64,000 bases of DNA from Desulfuromonadaceae bacterium (GTDB taxonomy: Bacteria; Desulfobacterota; Desulfuromonadia; Geobacterales; Pseudopelobacteraceae): positions 1 through 64,000 of the forward strand of contig JAQUIG010000011.1 of NCBI GenBank assembly GCA_028683435.1, read 5' to 3'. Made by a program: the position numbers and the translations under genes. The notes beneath the pieces were generated by a model. The model did not search any database. It was given only the letters and a program-made list of their open reading frames with translations, and was not told where the DNA came from. Within the stretch, counting starts at the first letter, position 1; each line of letters opens with the position of its first letter. Shown in pieces: positions 28,283-37,145 of this stretch.

Positions 28283-28624
28283 TTACATCCTGCGGAGCAT
28301 TGTCCTGAATTTTTCCAGCTTCGAGGCCCCCTCCTCAATCAACCGGATCAAGTCCTTACGGGCGCTGCCGGCCACATCCTTACCCTTTTCCATCAGATCA
28401 TCGGTTTTTTCACCGATTGTTTCGACCAGGTTAGACACATTGGCAGCAAGATCGTCCACGACCTCATCTGCCCGGTTACGGGCTTTTGTTGAGTAGCGAA
28501 GAATGTCTTTTCGTGTTCTGCTTCCCGATTGAGGGGCAAACAGCAGAGCCAGACCTGCCCCAATGACTCCACCAGCAAATACAAGCAAAGCCGCTGCAGT
28601 TATTTTTTTATCCCTGTCTTCCAT
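28283..28624 (-). CDS. YtxH-domain membrane protein
   Basis: A 113-residue protein from the ATG at 28624, preceded by an excellent AAAGGAGGT. One N-terminal transmembrane helix with a glycine zipper (AALLVFAGGVIGAGLALLFAP) and SGSRTRKDI fit the YtxH family; the rest is a long charged coiled-coil-like helix. Such proteins are linked to stress and envelope but have no defined reaction. The 176-base gap to the next gene holds divergent start signals, including a TATAAT at 28780-28785. Confidence 0.85.
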   Translation of the reverse strand: MEDRDKKITAAALLVFAGGVIGAGLALLFAPQSGSRTRKDILRYSTKARNRADEVVDDLAANVSNLVETIGEKTDDLMEKGKDVAGSARKDLIRLIEEGASKLEKFRTMLRRM

Positions 28625-28800
28625 AAAATTACCTCCTTTTTGAATGTGCTTCAGCAAGCATAGCGTATTTGGCGTATATGGCAAGCCCCTTACCACTTTA
28701 TCTTTTTGCATATTCTATGTTATAAATTTAAGTACATTTTTTATCGCACTAAAAGCTCAGAAATCAACCTCTAACTTACTATAATTGCAAGGGCGTTCAG

Positions 28801-29907
28801 ATGAGTAAAATCACTTATGATGTTCTTATAATCGGCGGAGGGCCGGCCGGCCTTTCGACCGCTTATCTCTGCCACAAACATGCCCTTTCCTACCTGGTGC
28901 TCGAATCCGGAAAAGCTATTTTCCAGGGGATTGCAAATACCTATCCTGAAGGAAAGCTTGTCTACGCATCAAAACCCAAAGATGCCCCAGAGCCTTTTAT
29001 GGTTGATGAGCTGCGCCCCCCGGACAAACCGGTGACGGTTGAAAGTTACCTGCAGTACGTTCAGCATTTTGTTCAGCATGAAAAACTGAACATACAAACT
29101 GACGTAGCTTTCGAAGATATAAAGGACGAGCGGGATGGACTGACTGTGGTTACATCCAAAGGCAGTTTCAAAGGAAGGAAAGTTGTGCTTTCCTTTGGCA
29201 GCAACATTCCACGTGAGCTCTCCGTATATGGTGATGCCAAGATGGTAGCAAAAAATGTTGATGATCCAGGTAAATATATAGGTATAAAAACCTTGATAAT
29301 CGGCGGAGGAAATACTGCCGCTGATGTCATCATCAATATTCTCAAGACCAAACGTGAGGCTGGAGACACCCACCCTGTCTACTGGGCACACAAGGCTGAA
29401 ACATTTGATGTCAACAAAGAAACGGCCCAACGTCTGGGAGAAGAAATTTTGCTGGGTGGAAACCTTAGGTTGTTTCCTGGGGCTACGCCGCGTATCGGTG
29501 AAGTCGATGATGAAGGTGTCGACCGCCTGGTTATCCGGATCAATGAATTCAAGCAGAGCGATGGCATCGATCTGTACCACGCACTGAGTTTCCCGATGCA
29601 TAATGTCATCGCCTGTATCGGCTCACAGGGGCCGGTTCCGATTTTCGATAAACTGAATATTCAGAGCATCGCCTGCACCTCCGGTGTATGCAAGATCGCC
29701 AAAGAGGGTGATCGCCTGGTTCTGCTTTCAGCAGAGTTCGAGTCAACGCGAAAAGGGGTGTACGTTATCGGCGGGGCGATATCCCCATCCTACATGAAAA
29801 TCAGCGGTGGATCGATTGCGGAAGAAAAACATCCAAACCTCATCTACACCGCCATAAATGACGCATATTATGTCGTCGAAGCCATCCGGGCAAAACTTGC
29901 CAGGTAA
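28801..29907 (+). CDS. FAD/NAD(P)-dependent reductase, YpdA/thioredoxin-reductase-like
   Basis: The 368-residue flavoprotein has an N-terminal FAD loop GGGPAGLS, a second Rossmann loop GGGNTAADV near residue 165, and a late GVYVIGGAISPSY FAD-contact segment. It lacks the CxxC redox centre of thioredoxin reductase, which resembles the YpdA bacillithiol-disulfide reductase group, whose mechanism is flavin based. The substrate is unknown. It is followed 31 bases later by the Tim44-like gene and may be cotranscribed. Confidence 0.82.
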   Translation: MSKITYDVLIIGGGPAGLSTAYLCHKHALSYLVLESGKAIFQGIANTYPEGKLVYASKPKDAPEPFMVDELRPPDKPVTVESYLQYVQHFVQHEKLNIQTDVAFEDIKDERDGLTVVTSKGSFKGRKVVLSFGSNIPRELSVYGDAKMVAKNVDDPGKYIGIKTLIIGGGNTAADVIINILKTKREAGDTHPVYWAHKAETFDVNKETAQRLGEEILLGGNLRLFPGATPRIGEVDDEGVDRLVIRINEFKQSDGIDLYHALSFPMHNVIACIGSQGPVPIFDKLNIQSIACTSGVCKIAKEGDRLVLLSAEFESTRKGVYVIGGAISPSYMKISGGSIAEEKHPNLIYTAINDAYYVVEAIRAKLAR

Positions 29908-29938
29908 TCATATTTTAATATAACAGGAGTGATAATAA

Positions 29939-30874
29939 ATGAAGAAGCATGCTCTAAAGGTTTTCACATTGCTGGCTGCCGTATTATTTTTTTCCGTTAC
30001 CGTTATGGAATTTGAAGCCGATGCAAGAATTGGCGGTGGAAGACGTTCCATAGGAAGCAGCGGTTCGCGCAGCTATTCTCGTCCAGCCAGCCCGGCACCA
30101 ACTCGCTCCCAGCAGGCAGCTCCCTCGCCAGGGTATCAACAACCGGCATCCGGCGGGTTCATGAGAAGTATGGCCGGAGGTATAGCTGGCGGCTTGCTTG
30201 GCGGGATGCTGTTCAGGAGCCTTGGCTTCAGCGGCATGGGCGGCGGCATGGGGGGCGGCATCGGTCTCTTTGAGATTTTACTGCTGGCCGGCATCGGTTA
30301 CCTCATCTATCGCTTTATCAAGAAAAAAAGAGAATCAAATCCCTCGAATTCTTTTGAATCCGTGCCATATCGTACGGAAAATGTAATCCCGATTTCCCAG
30401 GGGTATCAGAACACCCAACCCGAAGTGGAGGACATTGAAACCGGTCTGGCGCACATCCGCCAGTTTGATCCATCCTTTGATGAGAACCGTTATAACGATC
30501 TGGTTATGGATAACTTCTTCAAGATCCAGGGTGCCTGGATGAATCGTGACCTGACACCGGTGCATGGCATACTGACAGACGAGATGCGCCGTATTTTCCA
30601 ATCAGACCTCGACAAGTTGATCGGCGATAAACAGATCAACCGGCTCGAAAATATTGCCGTTCGTAAAGTTGATATCGTCGAAGCGTGGCAGGAATCCGGA
30701 CAGGATTATATCAATACCCTGATTTACGCTAACCTGCTTGATTATACGACTGATGAAACCGGTTCAGTACTGTCCGGCAGTAAAAGTGACCCGGTCAAGT
30801 TTGAGGAGCACTGGACTTTTACCCGACCGGTCGGCAATAATCCCTGGAAATTGTCGGCTATTGATCAAAAATAG
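29939..30874 (+). CDS. Tim44-like domain protein, exported or membrane anchored
   Basis: The 311-residue protein has a signal-like N-terminus, an Arg/Ser/Gly/Pro-rich low-complexity linker (about 30-75), a glycine-rich segment followed by one transmembrane helix (GLFEILLLAGIGYLIYRF), and a C-terminal domain of about 150 residues with the Tim44/Lpp layout (HIRQFDPSFDENRYNDLVMDN). Bacterial members are of unknown role. The GGAG before the ATG is good. Confidence 0.85.
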   Translation: MKKHALKVFTLLAAVLFFSVTVMEFEADARIGGGRRSIGSSGSRSYSRPASPAPTRSQQAAPSPGYQQPASGGFMRSMAGGIAGGLLGGMLFRSLGFSGMGGGMGGGIGLFEILLLAGIGYLIYRFIKKKRESNPSNSFESVPYRTENVIPISQGYQNTQPEVEDIETGLAHIRQFDPSFDENRYNDLVMDNFFKIQGAWMNRDLTPVHGILTDEMRRIFQSDLDKLIGDKQINRLENIAVRKVDIVEAWQESGQDYINTLIYANLLDYTTDETGSVLSGSKSDPVKFEEHWTFTRPVGNNPWKLSAIDQK

Positions 30875-30884
30875 ATCCCTATTT

Positions 30885-30922
30885 CTCTCCCCCTTTCTTC
30901 GTTTAAATAGAAAGGGGGAGAG
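30885..30922. terminator. Perfect 13-bp hairpin after the Tim44-like gene
   Basis: CTCTCCCCCTTTC and GAAAGGGGGAGAG pair perfectly around a 12-base loop. No T-run follows on either strand, so it is an inefficient intrinsic terminator or an mRNA-stabilising element upstream of recB. Confidence 0.5.
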
Positions 30923-30960
30923 TCTCCTTCCCCCTTTCCAATCATCGCCATGAAAACATT

Positions 30961-33900
30961 ATGAAACCCCTCAATCTTGAAACAATCAAAATCTCCGGTC
31001 TCAACCTGATCGAAGCAAGCGCCGGCACCGGCAAGACCTGGACAATTGCCGCACTCTATATTCTGCTGCTCCTTGAGAAGGATTTGCGACCCGAGCAGAT
31101 TCTTGTGGTAACGTACACAAAGGCAGCCACAGCGGAACTGCGCGAGCGTATCAGGAGTCGGATAGCGACCACTCTCGATCTGTACACCAGCGGCCGAGAA
31201 GCGGCCGAAGACGATCTTGAGCATCTGCTTATGACGGCCCGCCCTCAGGACAGCCACAGGGCAAAGATGCTCCTGACCCGTGCACTCTATTCATTTGATG
31301 ATGCCGCAATCTTCACTATTCACGGCTTCTGCCAGCGGGCGCTGTTGGAGAATACGTTTGAAAGCGGGTCTCTTTTCGGCAGTGACATGATCAGCGATCA
31401 AAGCGCGATCGTAAAACAGGTCTGTGACGACTTCTGGCGATCAAGAATTCTGGCGCAGCCGGATGATTTTATTGAGCATCTGGCCTCAGAAGGCTACACC
31501 CCCGAAAAGCTGGTCAAGCCGCTTGAAGGCCATTTTCAAAATCCTGACCTGAAGATAATTCCTCAGGTTGATGACGTGCCGCTTACCCCTCTGACCAGTG
31601 AGCGTGACAGACTCTACGCCCAGGCCGGCGACCTCTGGAAAGGACAGCGCAACGAAATCATCTTACAGCTGGAACAGGCCCGTCTGAACCAGCAGAGCTA
31701 TAAATCCTCGCAGATTGAGATCGCTTCCAACGCATTTGACAAATGGATATCGGGTGAAAATGCTGCACTGCCCAACAATAAACTCGATTTTTTTTCAGCG
31801 CATAAGATCGCGGCAAAGACAACCAAGGCGTCACCTTTTACACCTGACCACCCCTTTTTCAAACTTTGCCGGCAGTTATCCGAAGTGCAGCATTCAATCA
31901 GAATCGCTTATCAGAACAAAATCATTGCCTGCCGGCACGACTTTAAAAGGTGGCTGGAACAGGAATTGTCAGGGCGTAAAAGGGAGCTAAATCAACGCGC
32001 ATTCGATGACTTGCTGCTTGATCTTTATCTTGCACTTGAAGCGGAATCCGGAGCTGCTCTAGCTGAAAAATTGCGGCAGCGCTACAGGACTGCCATGATC
32101 GATGAATTTCAGGATACGGATCCTCTGCAGTGGAACATATTCAACCGAATAGCGGCTGAACAGGATTATCCGCTGTTCCTTATCGGAGACCCGAAGCAGG
32201 CTATTTACAGCTTCCGCGGGGCCGATATCTTTGCCTATCTGAATGTCGGCAAAAGCATCACCCCGGAAAACATGCATACACTGGGAACCAATTTCAGATC
32301 AGATGCCGCATTGGTGAAAGCCGTTTCGGTGCTGTTCAGCTCCGCTCCTGATCCCTTTGTATGTCAGGATATTCCCTTCCATCCGGTTAGCTCCGGTCGC
32401 TCTGCAAACGACCTGTTATTATTTGACGGCGTCCCGGACGAACAGCCGCTCAGGATCTGGGTCTATCCCCGCAGTGATGAATCGAAGACCGAACTGAAAC
32501 CGGTCGCAACCCGCAGCATAGTTTTGGCGGTTGCGGGAGAAATTGCCCGACTGCTTGAACCGGAACGAGTTGCAATCTCAACATCGGGTCTGGCTCGCCC
32601 GCTGAAACCGGGCGATATTGCTGTACTGGTAAAGGCTCACAAACAAGCTGAATTAGTTCAGAGTGCGCTTTCTGCTATCGGTATCCCGGCAGTGCAACAG
32701 GGGAGCGCCACGATTTTCGAGGCTCCCGAAGCGCTCGACCTTTTGAGGATCTTTCGGGCCGCCGCAGAACCGCATCGTGAAGCGCTGGTTCGTGAAGCAC
32801 TCCTGACAGCCAGTATGGGATTGAGCGCCAATCAGATCTCAAGTTATGTGGAAAGTTCCGGCGAGCATCCTGAATGGGAAGCGTGGCTGCTTCGTTTCCG
32901 GAATCTGCACAGTGCGGCCGTTTCAGGTGGTGTGGTTGCGCTTGTATCACGCCTGCTGGGCAGTTGTGGCGTGAGAGAAAGGGTTTTATCGCTTGTTGGC
33001 GGCGAGCGCTGTCTGACCAATATTCTGCACTGTTCAGAATTACTGCACCAGATAGAACGTGAACAGGGGAAAAGCCTCCCCGGTTTGATTACCTGGCTGG
33101 AGCGTAAAATAAGTGCGCCAGGTAAGGATGATGCGGCGTTACTCCGGCTTGAAACTGACGAAAATGCGGTCATGATCTCAACCATACACGCCAGCAAAGG
33201 GCTGCAGTATCCGGTTGTATTCGTCCCCTTCGCCTGGGATGCCGCTACGGGCAAAGCGGACAGGGCGCTGTTCCACGATGAAGATGGAGCTCTGGTGCTG
33301 GATCTTGCCGGGACGGAAGAAAACGTGCGGCGTGCCGCAGTCGAGCGGAACGGTGAAGCCGCCAGACTTCTGTACGTGGCTTTGACGCGGGCCGAATTCC
33401 GCTGCTATGCCGTCTGGGGGGGAATCAACGGAGCGGTCGACTCGCCGCTTTTTAGTTTACTGCATGGCGGACCGTTGGCAAAGGATGGCGCATGTTTTTC
33501 AGCACTCGATGACAAGTCTATTCTTGAAGAGGTACGGAAACTGTCGGCTGCCGGAGACGCCGGCATTTTCGCCGAACTGATGCCTTTCATTACATCGGCC
33601 GCCGGCTACCGGAGGAGTAAAACAGCAGATACCCCCTATAGCTGCCGAACGCTGGAGCACCCTCCCCGCGATGACTGGCACGTTGCCAGCTTCAGCAGCA
33701 TGACTTCCGGAGCCGGGCATGTTTTTGAGCCGCATGACCACGATACGCTGCCCGTTGATGCGGCCACCGCTCCGGTAATCCCGGAGCAGCCTGCGGGTGG
33801 ATTGACTCTGTTTGACTTCCCGCGCGGCGCAAAAGCCGGAACCTGCCTGCATGAAATTTTTGAGCTGCTTGATTTTACTCAGTTAAATCCTGGGTATATC

Positions 33901-34539
33901 AGCTCGGTGTCTCAATCATCACTGGCAGTCAACGGCTTCCACGAGCAGTGGATTCCCGCCGTCAGCAGCATGGTAGCCGAGATCACCTCTGCCTGTATTA
34001 TCCCGGATCATCCTGATTTTGCCCTGTCACAATTGAAGAAGGATGACTGGCAGGCTGAGATGGAGTTTTATCTTCCAATCAAGCAGCTTGCACCAGACAC
34101 CCTGCGGTCGCTGTTTGAAGGGGTGCTCGATGAGGATATTTTCGGGGATTATTATGATCTGCTGAGCCGGCTTTCATTCCGGCAGAGTCGCGGCATGCTG
34201 CAAGGTTTCATAGATCTGGTTTTCACGCATAACGGGCGTTTCTATATCCTCGACTGGAAATCAAACCATCTCGGAATGAAGCTATCCGACTACACTCAGG
34301 ATACGATGCACAAATCGATGTGCCAAAGTGCCTATATCCTGCAATATCACCTCTACACCCTGGCGCTGGACCGCCTTTTGAAATTGCGACTGCCAGACTA
34401 CAACTATGAAAAACATTTTGGTGGGGCATTATACCTGTATCTACGGGGTATTTCAGCAGATTCGCCGATGAACGGAATCTATCTTGGCCGGCCGCTGCCG
34501 GAGTTTATACTGCGTGCCGGCGAGGTAATACTGGCTTAA
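30961..34539 (+). CDS. recB: Exodeoxyribonuclease V subunit beta (RecB-like helicase-nuclease)
   Basis: A 1192-residue UvrD-type helicase: Walker A EASAGTGKT at 18-26, motif II DEFQDTDPLQW with Asp381/Glu382, TIHASKGLQYPVVF, and a C-terminal RecB nuclease with Asp1085, Asp1098 and Lys1100 (DWK). It processes double-strand ends with RecC and RecD. The N-terminal sequence favours RecB over AddA. No recC or recD lies in the window, unlike the usual clustering. The start is ATG with a weak ribosome-binding site; it converges on the PilZ gene with two bases between them. Confidence 0.92.
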   Translation: MKPLNLETIKISGLNLIEASAGTGKTWTIAALYILLLLEKDLRPEQILVVTYTKAATAELRERIRSRIATTLDLYTSGREAAEDDLEHLLMTARPQDSHRAKMLLTRALYSFDDAAIFTIHGFCQRALLENTFESGSLFGSDMISDQSAIVKQVCDDFWRSRILAQPDDFIEHLASEGYTPEKLVKPLEGHFQNPDLKIIPQVDDVPLTPLTSERDRLYAQAGDLWKGQRNEIILQLEQARLNQQSYKSSQIEIASNAFDKWISGENAALPNNKLDFFSAHKIAAKTTKASPFTPDHPFFKLCRQLSEVQHSIRIAYQNKIIACRHDFKRWLEQELSGRKRELNQRAFDDLLLDLYLALEAESGAALAEKLRQRYRTAMIDEFQDTDPLQWNIFNRIAAEQDYPLFLIGDPKQAIYSFRGADIFAYLNVGKSITPENMHTLGTNFRSDAALVKAVSVLFSSAPDPFVCQDIPFHPVSSGRSANDLLLFDGVPDEQPLRIWVYPRSDESKTELKPVATRSIVLAVAGEIARLLEPERVAISTSGLARPLKPGDIAVLVKAHKQAELVQSALSAIGIPAVQQGSATIFEAPEALDLLRIFRAAAEPHREALVREALLTASMGLSANQISSYVESSGEHPEWEAWLLRFRNLHSAAVSGGVVALVSRLLGSCGVRERVLSLVGGERCLTNILHCSELLHQIEREQGKSLPGLITWLERKISAPGKDDAALLRLETDENAVMISTIHASKGLQYPVVFVPFAWDAATGKADRALFHDEDGALVLDLAGTEENVRRAAVERNGEAARLLYVALTRAEFRCYAVWGGINGAVDSPLFSLLHGGPLAKDGACFSALDDKSILEEVRKLSAAGDAGIFAELMPFITSAAGYRRSKTADTPYSCRTLEHPPRDDWHVASFSSMTSGAGHVFEPHDHDTLPVDAATAPVIPEQPAGGLTLFDFPRGAKAGTCLHEIFELLDFTQLNPGYISSVSQSSLAVNGFHEQWIPAVSSMVAEITSACIIPDHPDFALSQLKKDDWQAEMEFYLPIKQLAPDTLRSLFEGVLDEDIFGDYYDLLSRLSFRQSRGMLQGFIDLVFTHNGRFYILDWKSNHLGMKLSDYTQDTMHKSMCQSAYILQYHLYTLALDRLLKLRLPDYNYEKHFGGALYLYLRGISADSPMNGIYLGRPLPEFILRAGEVILA

Positions 34540-34541
34540 TT

Positions 34542-35645
34542 TTATTTCTGCTTTTGCTGCTCTTTATATTTTATGACGCCATCTTCAAAAGTGCGCTCGA
34601 TCTCCCCCTTCGGGTGTTCACGAACGTAATAGCGGAAATAAATGCTCAGAAAAGCGATTAACAACAGAAAGAACAAAGCTGACAATGTCAGCTTAACAAC
34701 TCTCCGCATGCCGGAACTTTCGGATGTTTTTGTTTGCTCGTCATCATCTAGCACTCCACGGTACAGATACCTCTCACGCAGTTGTCTGATTCTTTTGAGT
34801 TGAATCGTGGAGATGTACGTTACAATCGCATCCCGGTCACGTTCGTCTATGTACACAAACTGCACACCGGTATTGAAGTATTCCCGATCACTTCCCGCCG
34901 CATAATTGCGATTAGCAAAAACAACCCGGCCAATAACATCTACTACCCGCTCCGGTGATGGTACAAAAATTTCCAGAAGCGTATATTCCCCGTATTCAAA
35001 ACCCTGGTGCGTCACGATTCTCAGGCCGCCGCCACTGATGTTGGCTGCAAGCGGAATTATGGCATCCCAGGAGTCCTCCGCCTTATCTTCGGTGGTATCC
35101 GGAGCAGAAACCGATTTTTCATCGTCTGCTGCCAATGAACCATGAAGACGTTCAGGCGGCAGCCCGGCATCTGCAGGGAGAAGTCCACCGGTCCAATGGT
35201 GATCCTTCTGTTCAACTTCAAGTTGTTGACGGTGAACCCGGCGCTCTTCCCACTGTTTATGAAGTCGATCAATATTCTGTTCATGGCTGACGAAATACTT
35301 GATCGGGAGAAACGCATCAATCCGGTAGAATTCACGCAATTCATCCGATACAACTTCGCCGATCAGTCGTAATAAGAGCTCTCTCGCAACCCCTTCGGAA
35401 ACGACAATCGCCCTGCAGCAGTATCCTTTATCCTCAACACCGCCACGTAATTCAAGTATCTGTCCATAATGCAGTGATACTCCTGACGGCAGATCGTCGC
35501 GGGAGAGCTGCAGCGAAACAAGATCTTCATCAATATCATGAATGATCGCCCAATCTTTGAATACGTCAGCATTGGGGAGCGGAATACTGACTCCGACCTT
35601 TTTTCCAACCACAAAGTAGTGTGAATAAAGCTCTATATCACTCAT
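34542..35645 (-). CDS. PilZ-domain membrane-associated protein
   Basis: The 367-residue protein has an N-terminal beta-rich region (about 1-120), a charged linker, and a C-terminal PilZ-like half with ISGGGLRIVTH and a VQFVYIDERDRDAIVTYI helix, followed by one transmembrane helix (TLSALFFLLLIAFLSIYF) near residue 325. PilZ domains sense cyclic di-GMP; the Arg-x-x-x-Arg contact motif is not obvious here. It may read the second messenger that the HD-GYP proteins further right would degrade. Confidence 0.75.
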   Translation of the reverse strand: MSDIELYSHYFVVGKKVGVSIPLPNADVFKDWAIIHDIDEDLVSLQLSRDDLPSGVSLHYGQILELRGGVEDKGYCCRAIVVSEGVARELLLRLIGEVVSDELREFYRIDAFLPIKYFVSHEQNIDRLHKQWEERRVHRQQLEVEQKDHHWTGGLLPADAGLPPERLHGSLAADDEKSVSAPDTTEDKAEDSWDAIIPLAANISGGGLRIVTHQGFEYGEYTLLEIFVPSPERVVDVIGRVVFANRNYAAGSDREYFNTGVQFVYIDERDRDAIVTYISTIQLKRIRQLRERYLYRGVLDDDEQTKTSESSGMRRVVKLTLSALFFLLLIAFLSIYFRYYVREHPKGEIERTFEDGVIKYKEQQKQK

Positions 35646-35678
35646 GTTTCAAGGCTCCGGATATAGCAGCGGGAGCGG

Positions 35679-35873
35679 TCATTTTTTAAGAACGTTGTTC
35701 AGAGATATCAGGATCTGGTCAATGGCTATCTTGTGTACGCCTGCACCGTGCCCCAATGTTTCCAGGTCGGCAATCTGACATTCGCAACAGTCAAGGTTAT
35801 ACTGCTTGAAAACGGGCAGGGTTTCGGGGTGCTGTGCGATGATGTCGGCAATTATCATTTCTTTGGTAATCAT
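35679..35873 (-). CDS. DUF1858/ScdA-N-like small protein
   Basis: A 64-residue protein from ATG 35873, following GAGGTG. It has the DUF1858 pattern: MIIADIIAQHPETLPVFKQYNLDCCEC with a clustered Cys-Cys-x-Cys. Such domains occur alone or with iron-sulfur repair (ScdA/YtfE) proteins. Its function is unassigned. Confidence 0.8.
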   Translation of the reverse strand: MITKEMIIADIIAQHPETLPVFKQYNLDCCECQIADLETLGHGAGVHKIAIDQILISLNNVLKK

Positions 35874-35932
35874 GGTGCACCTCATAAGTAAAAAAATGGG
35901 CAGCTTAGCAGCGTCCCGTAATATGGAAGCTA

Positions 35933-36418
35933 TTATGACAAACCGTATTTCTGCCGCAATGCCGTCTTTACTTCCGGCGGAACAAATTTATCAATGGAGC
36001 CGTTAAGCGAACACACCTCCTTGACGATTGAGGATGAGAGGTAACCGTACTGCAGGGATGTCATCATGAAGAGCGTTTCAATTTCCCGGCCGATACTGCT
36101 GTTCATCTGAGCTATCTGAAATTCATACTCAAAGTCCGATATTGCCCGTAGACCGCGAATAATGACGTGGGCCTCACGGGATGAAACGTAATCGATCAGA
36201 AGTCCGCTGAAGGTATCAACCGAGACCCTCCCCTCCCCTTTGAGGACATCTTGAATCAAGGCAACGCGCTCATCGGTTGTAAACAGCGCATTTTTCTGCG
36301 AATTTCTGGCAACGGCTACTATGATCTCATCAAATATAGTCAGACCGCGCTTGATTATATCGAGGTGGCCATACGTAATCGGGTCAAATGAGCCCGGATA
36401 CACAGCAATTTTCTTCAT
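35933..36418 (-). CDS. coaD: Phosphopantetheine adenylyltransferase
   Basis: A 161-residue nucleotidyltransferase with the phosphate loop GSFDPITYGH (His near residue 18) and the SSSIVKE signature near the C-terminus. It makes dephospho-CoA in CoA synthesis. The start overlaps the rsmD stop by four bases, the common rsmD-coaD pairing. Confidence 0.96.
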   Translation of the reverse strand: MKKIAVYPGSFDPITYGHLDIIKRGLTIFDEIIVAVARNSQKNALFTTDERVALIQDVLKGEGRVSVDTFSGLLIDYVSSREAHVIIRGLRAISDFEYEFQIAQMNSSIGREIETLFMMTSLQYGYLSSSIVKEVCSLNGSIDKFVPPEVKTALRQKYGLS

Positions 36419-36978
36419 TTTTTCTCCAGTGTAAATAATTCGAGAGCTGTTTCTCCATATATTCGCCGATCAAATCGCTTCAGGCATCCATACGTTTCCG
36501 CTAGCGGTTTTCGCACGGAACATTCCGCCACAAGAATAGAACCTGGCATCAAGATATCTGACGAGTCAAGCAGTTCGGCAACACCCCTGTATAATTCTGA
36601 ATCATAGGGTGGATCAAAGAAAACAAGATCATGGCATGTACCACGAGCGGCGATAAGATGTAACGCCTTTACCGCATCCATATACAGGATTTCAGATCGT
36701 TCCTTGATGCCGGTCACGAGGATATTTTTTTCAAGTATCTTCTTAACCGCCAAATTGACTTCAATAAAACAACATGATCCGGCCCCGCGACTGAGAGCTT
36801 CAATACCGAGGCTGCCGCTGCCAGCACAGATGTCGAGGACACTGATATCTGCAAAATCGATACGGCTTGACAGAATACTGAAAAGAGCCTCTTTAACGCG
36901 GTCCGAGGTCGGCCTGGTTGTTACCCCAGGTGGCGCCAACAGCTTTCTGCCACGACAGGTTCCAGCTATAATCCGCAT
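36415..36978 (-). CDS. rsmD: 16S rRNA (guanine966-N2)-methyltransferase RsmD
   Basis: A 187-residue protein from ATG 36978 (MRIIAGTCRGRKLLAPPG). It has a SAM-binding VLDICAGSGSLGIEALSRGA loop and the catalytic FFDPPY motif typical of N2-guanine methyltransferases. It methylates G966 of 16S rRNA and is translationally coupled to coaD. The open frame upstream is non-conserved. Confidence 0.95.
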   Translation of the reverse strand: MRIIAGTCRGRKLLAPPGVTTRPTSDRVKEALFSILSSRIDFADISVLDICAGSGSLGIEALSRGAGSCCFIEVNLAVKKILEKNILVTGIKERSEILYMDAVKALHLIAARGTCHDLVFFDPPYDSELYRGVAELLDSSDILMPGSILVAECSVRKPLAETYGCLKRFDRRIYGETALELFTLEKK

Positions 36979-37145
36979 ATAAGCGACCCTCAAGTTCTGA
37001 TTTTTTGGAAGGCTAGCGCAATTAACACCATTGGTCAAGCGCGAAGAGTTTACGGCATCATAGAATAGTATTTCAAAAAAAACACGACTATATGTCGGTA
37101 CATTAAATGCCCTGATTTTTATAGCCATATTACGAATAGATGTAA

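Noticed and set aside
36979..37145. Riboswitch such as a cyclic-di-GMP aptamer upstream of the HEAT-like gene
   Set aside because: The AT-rich gap has no conserved aptamer core or paired stems that I could identify.
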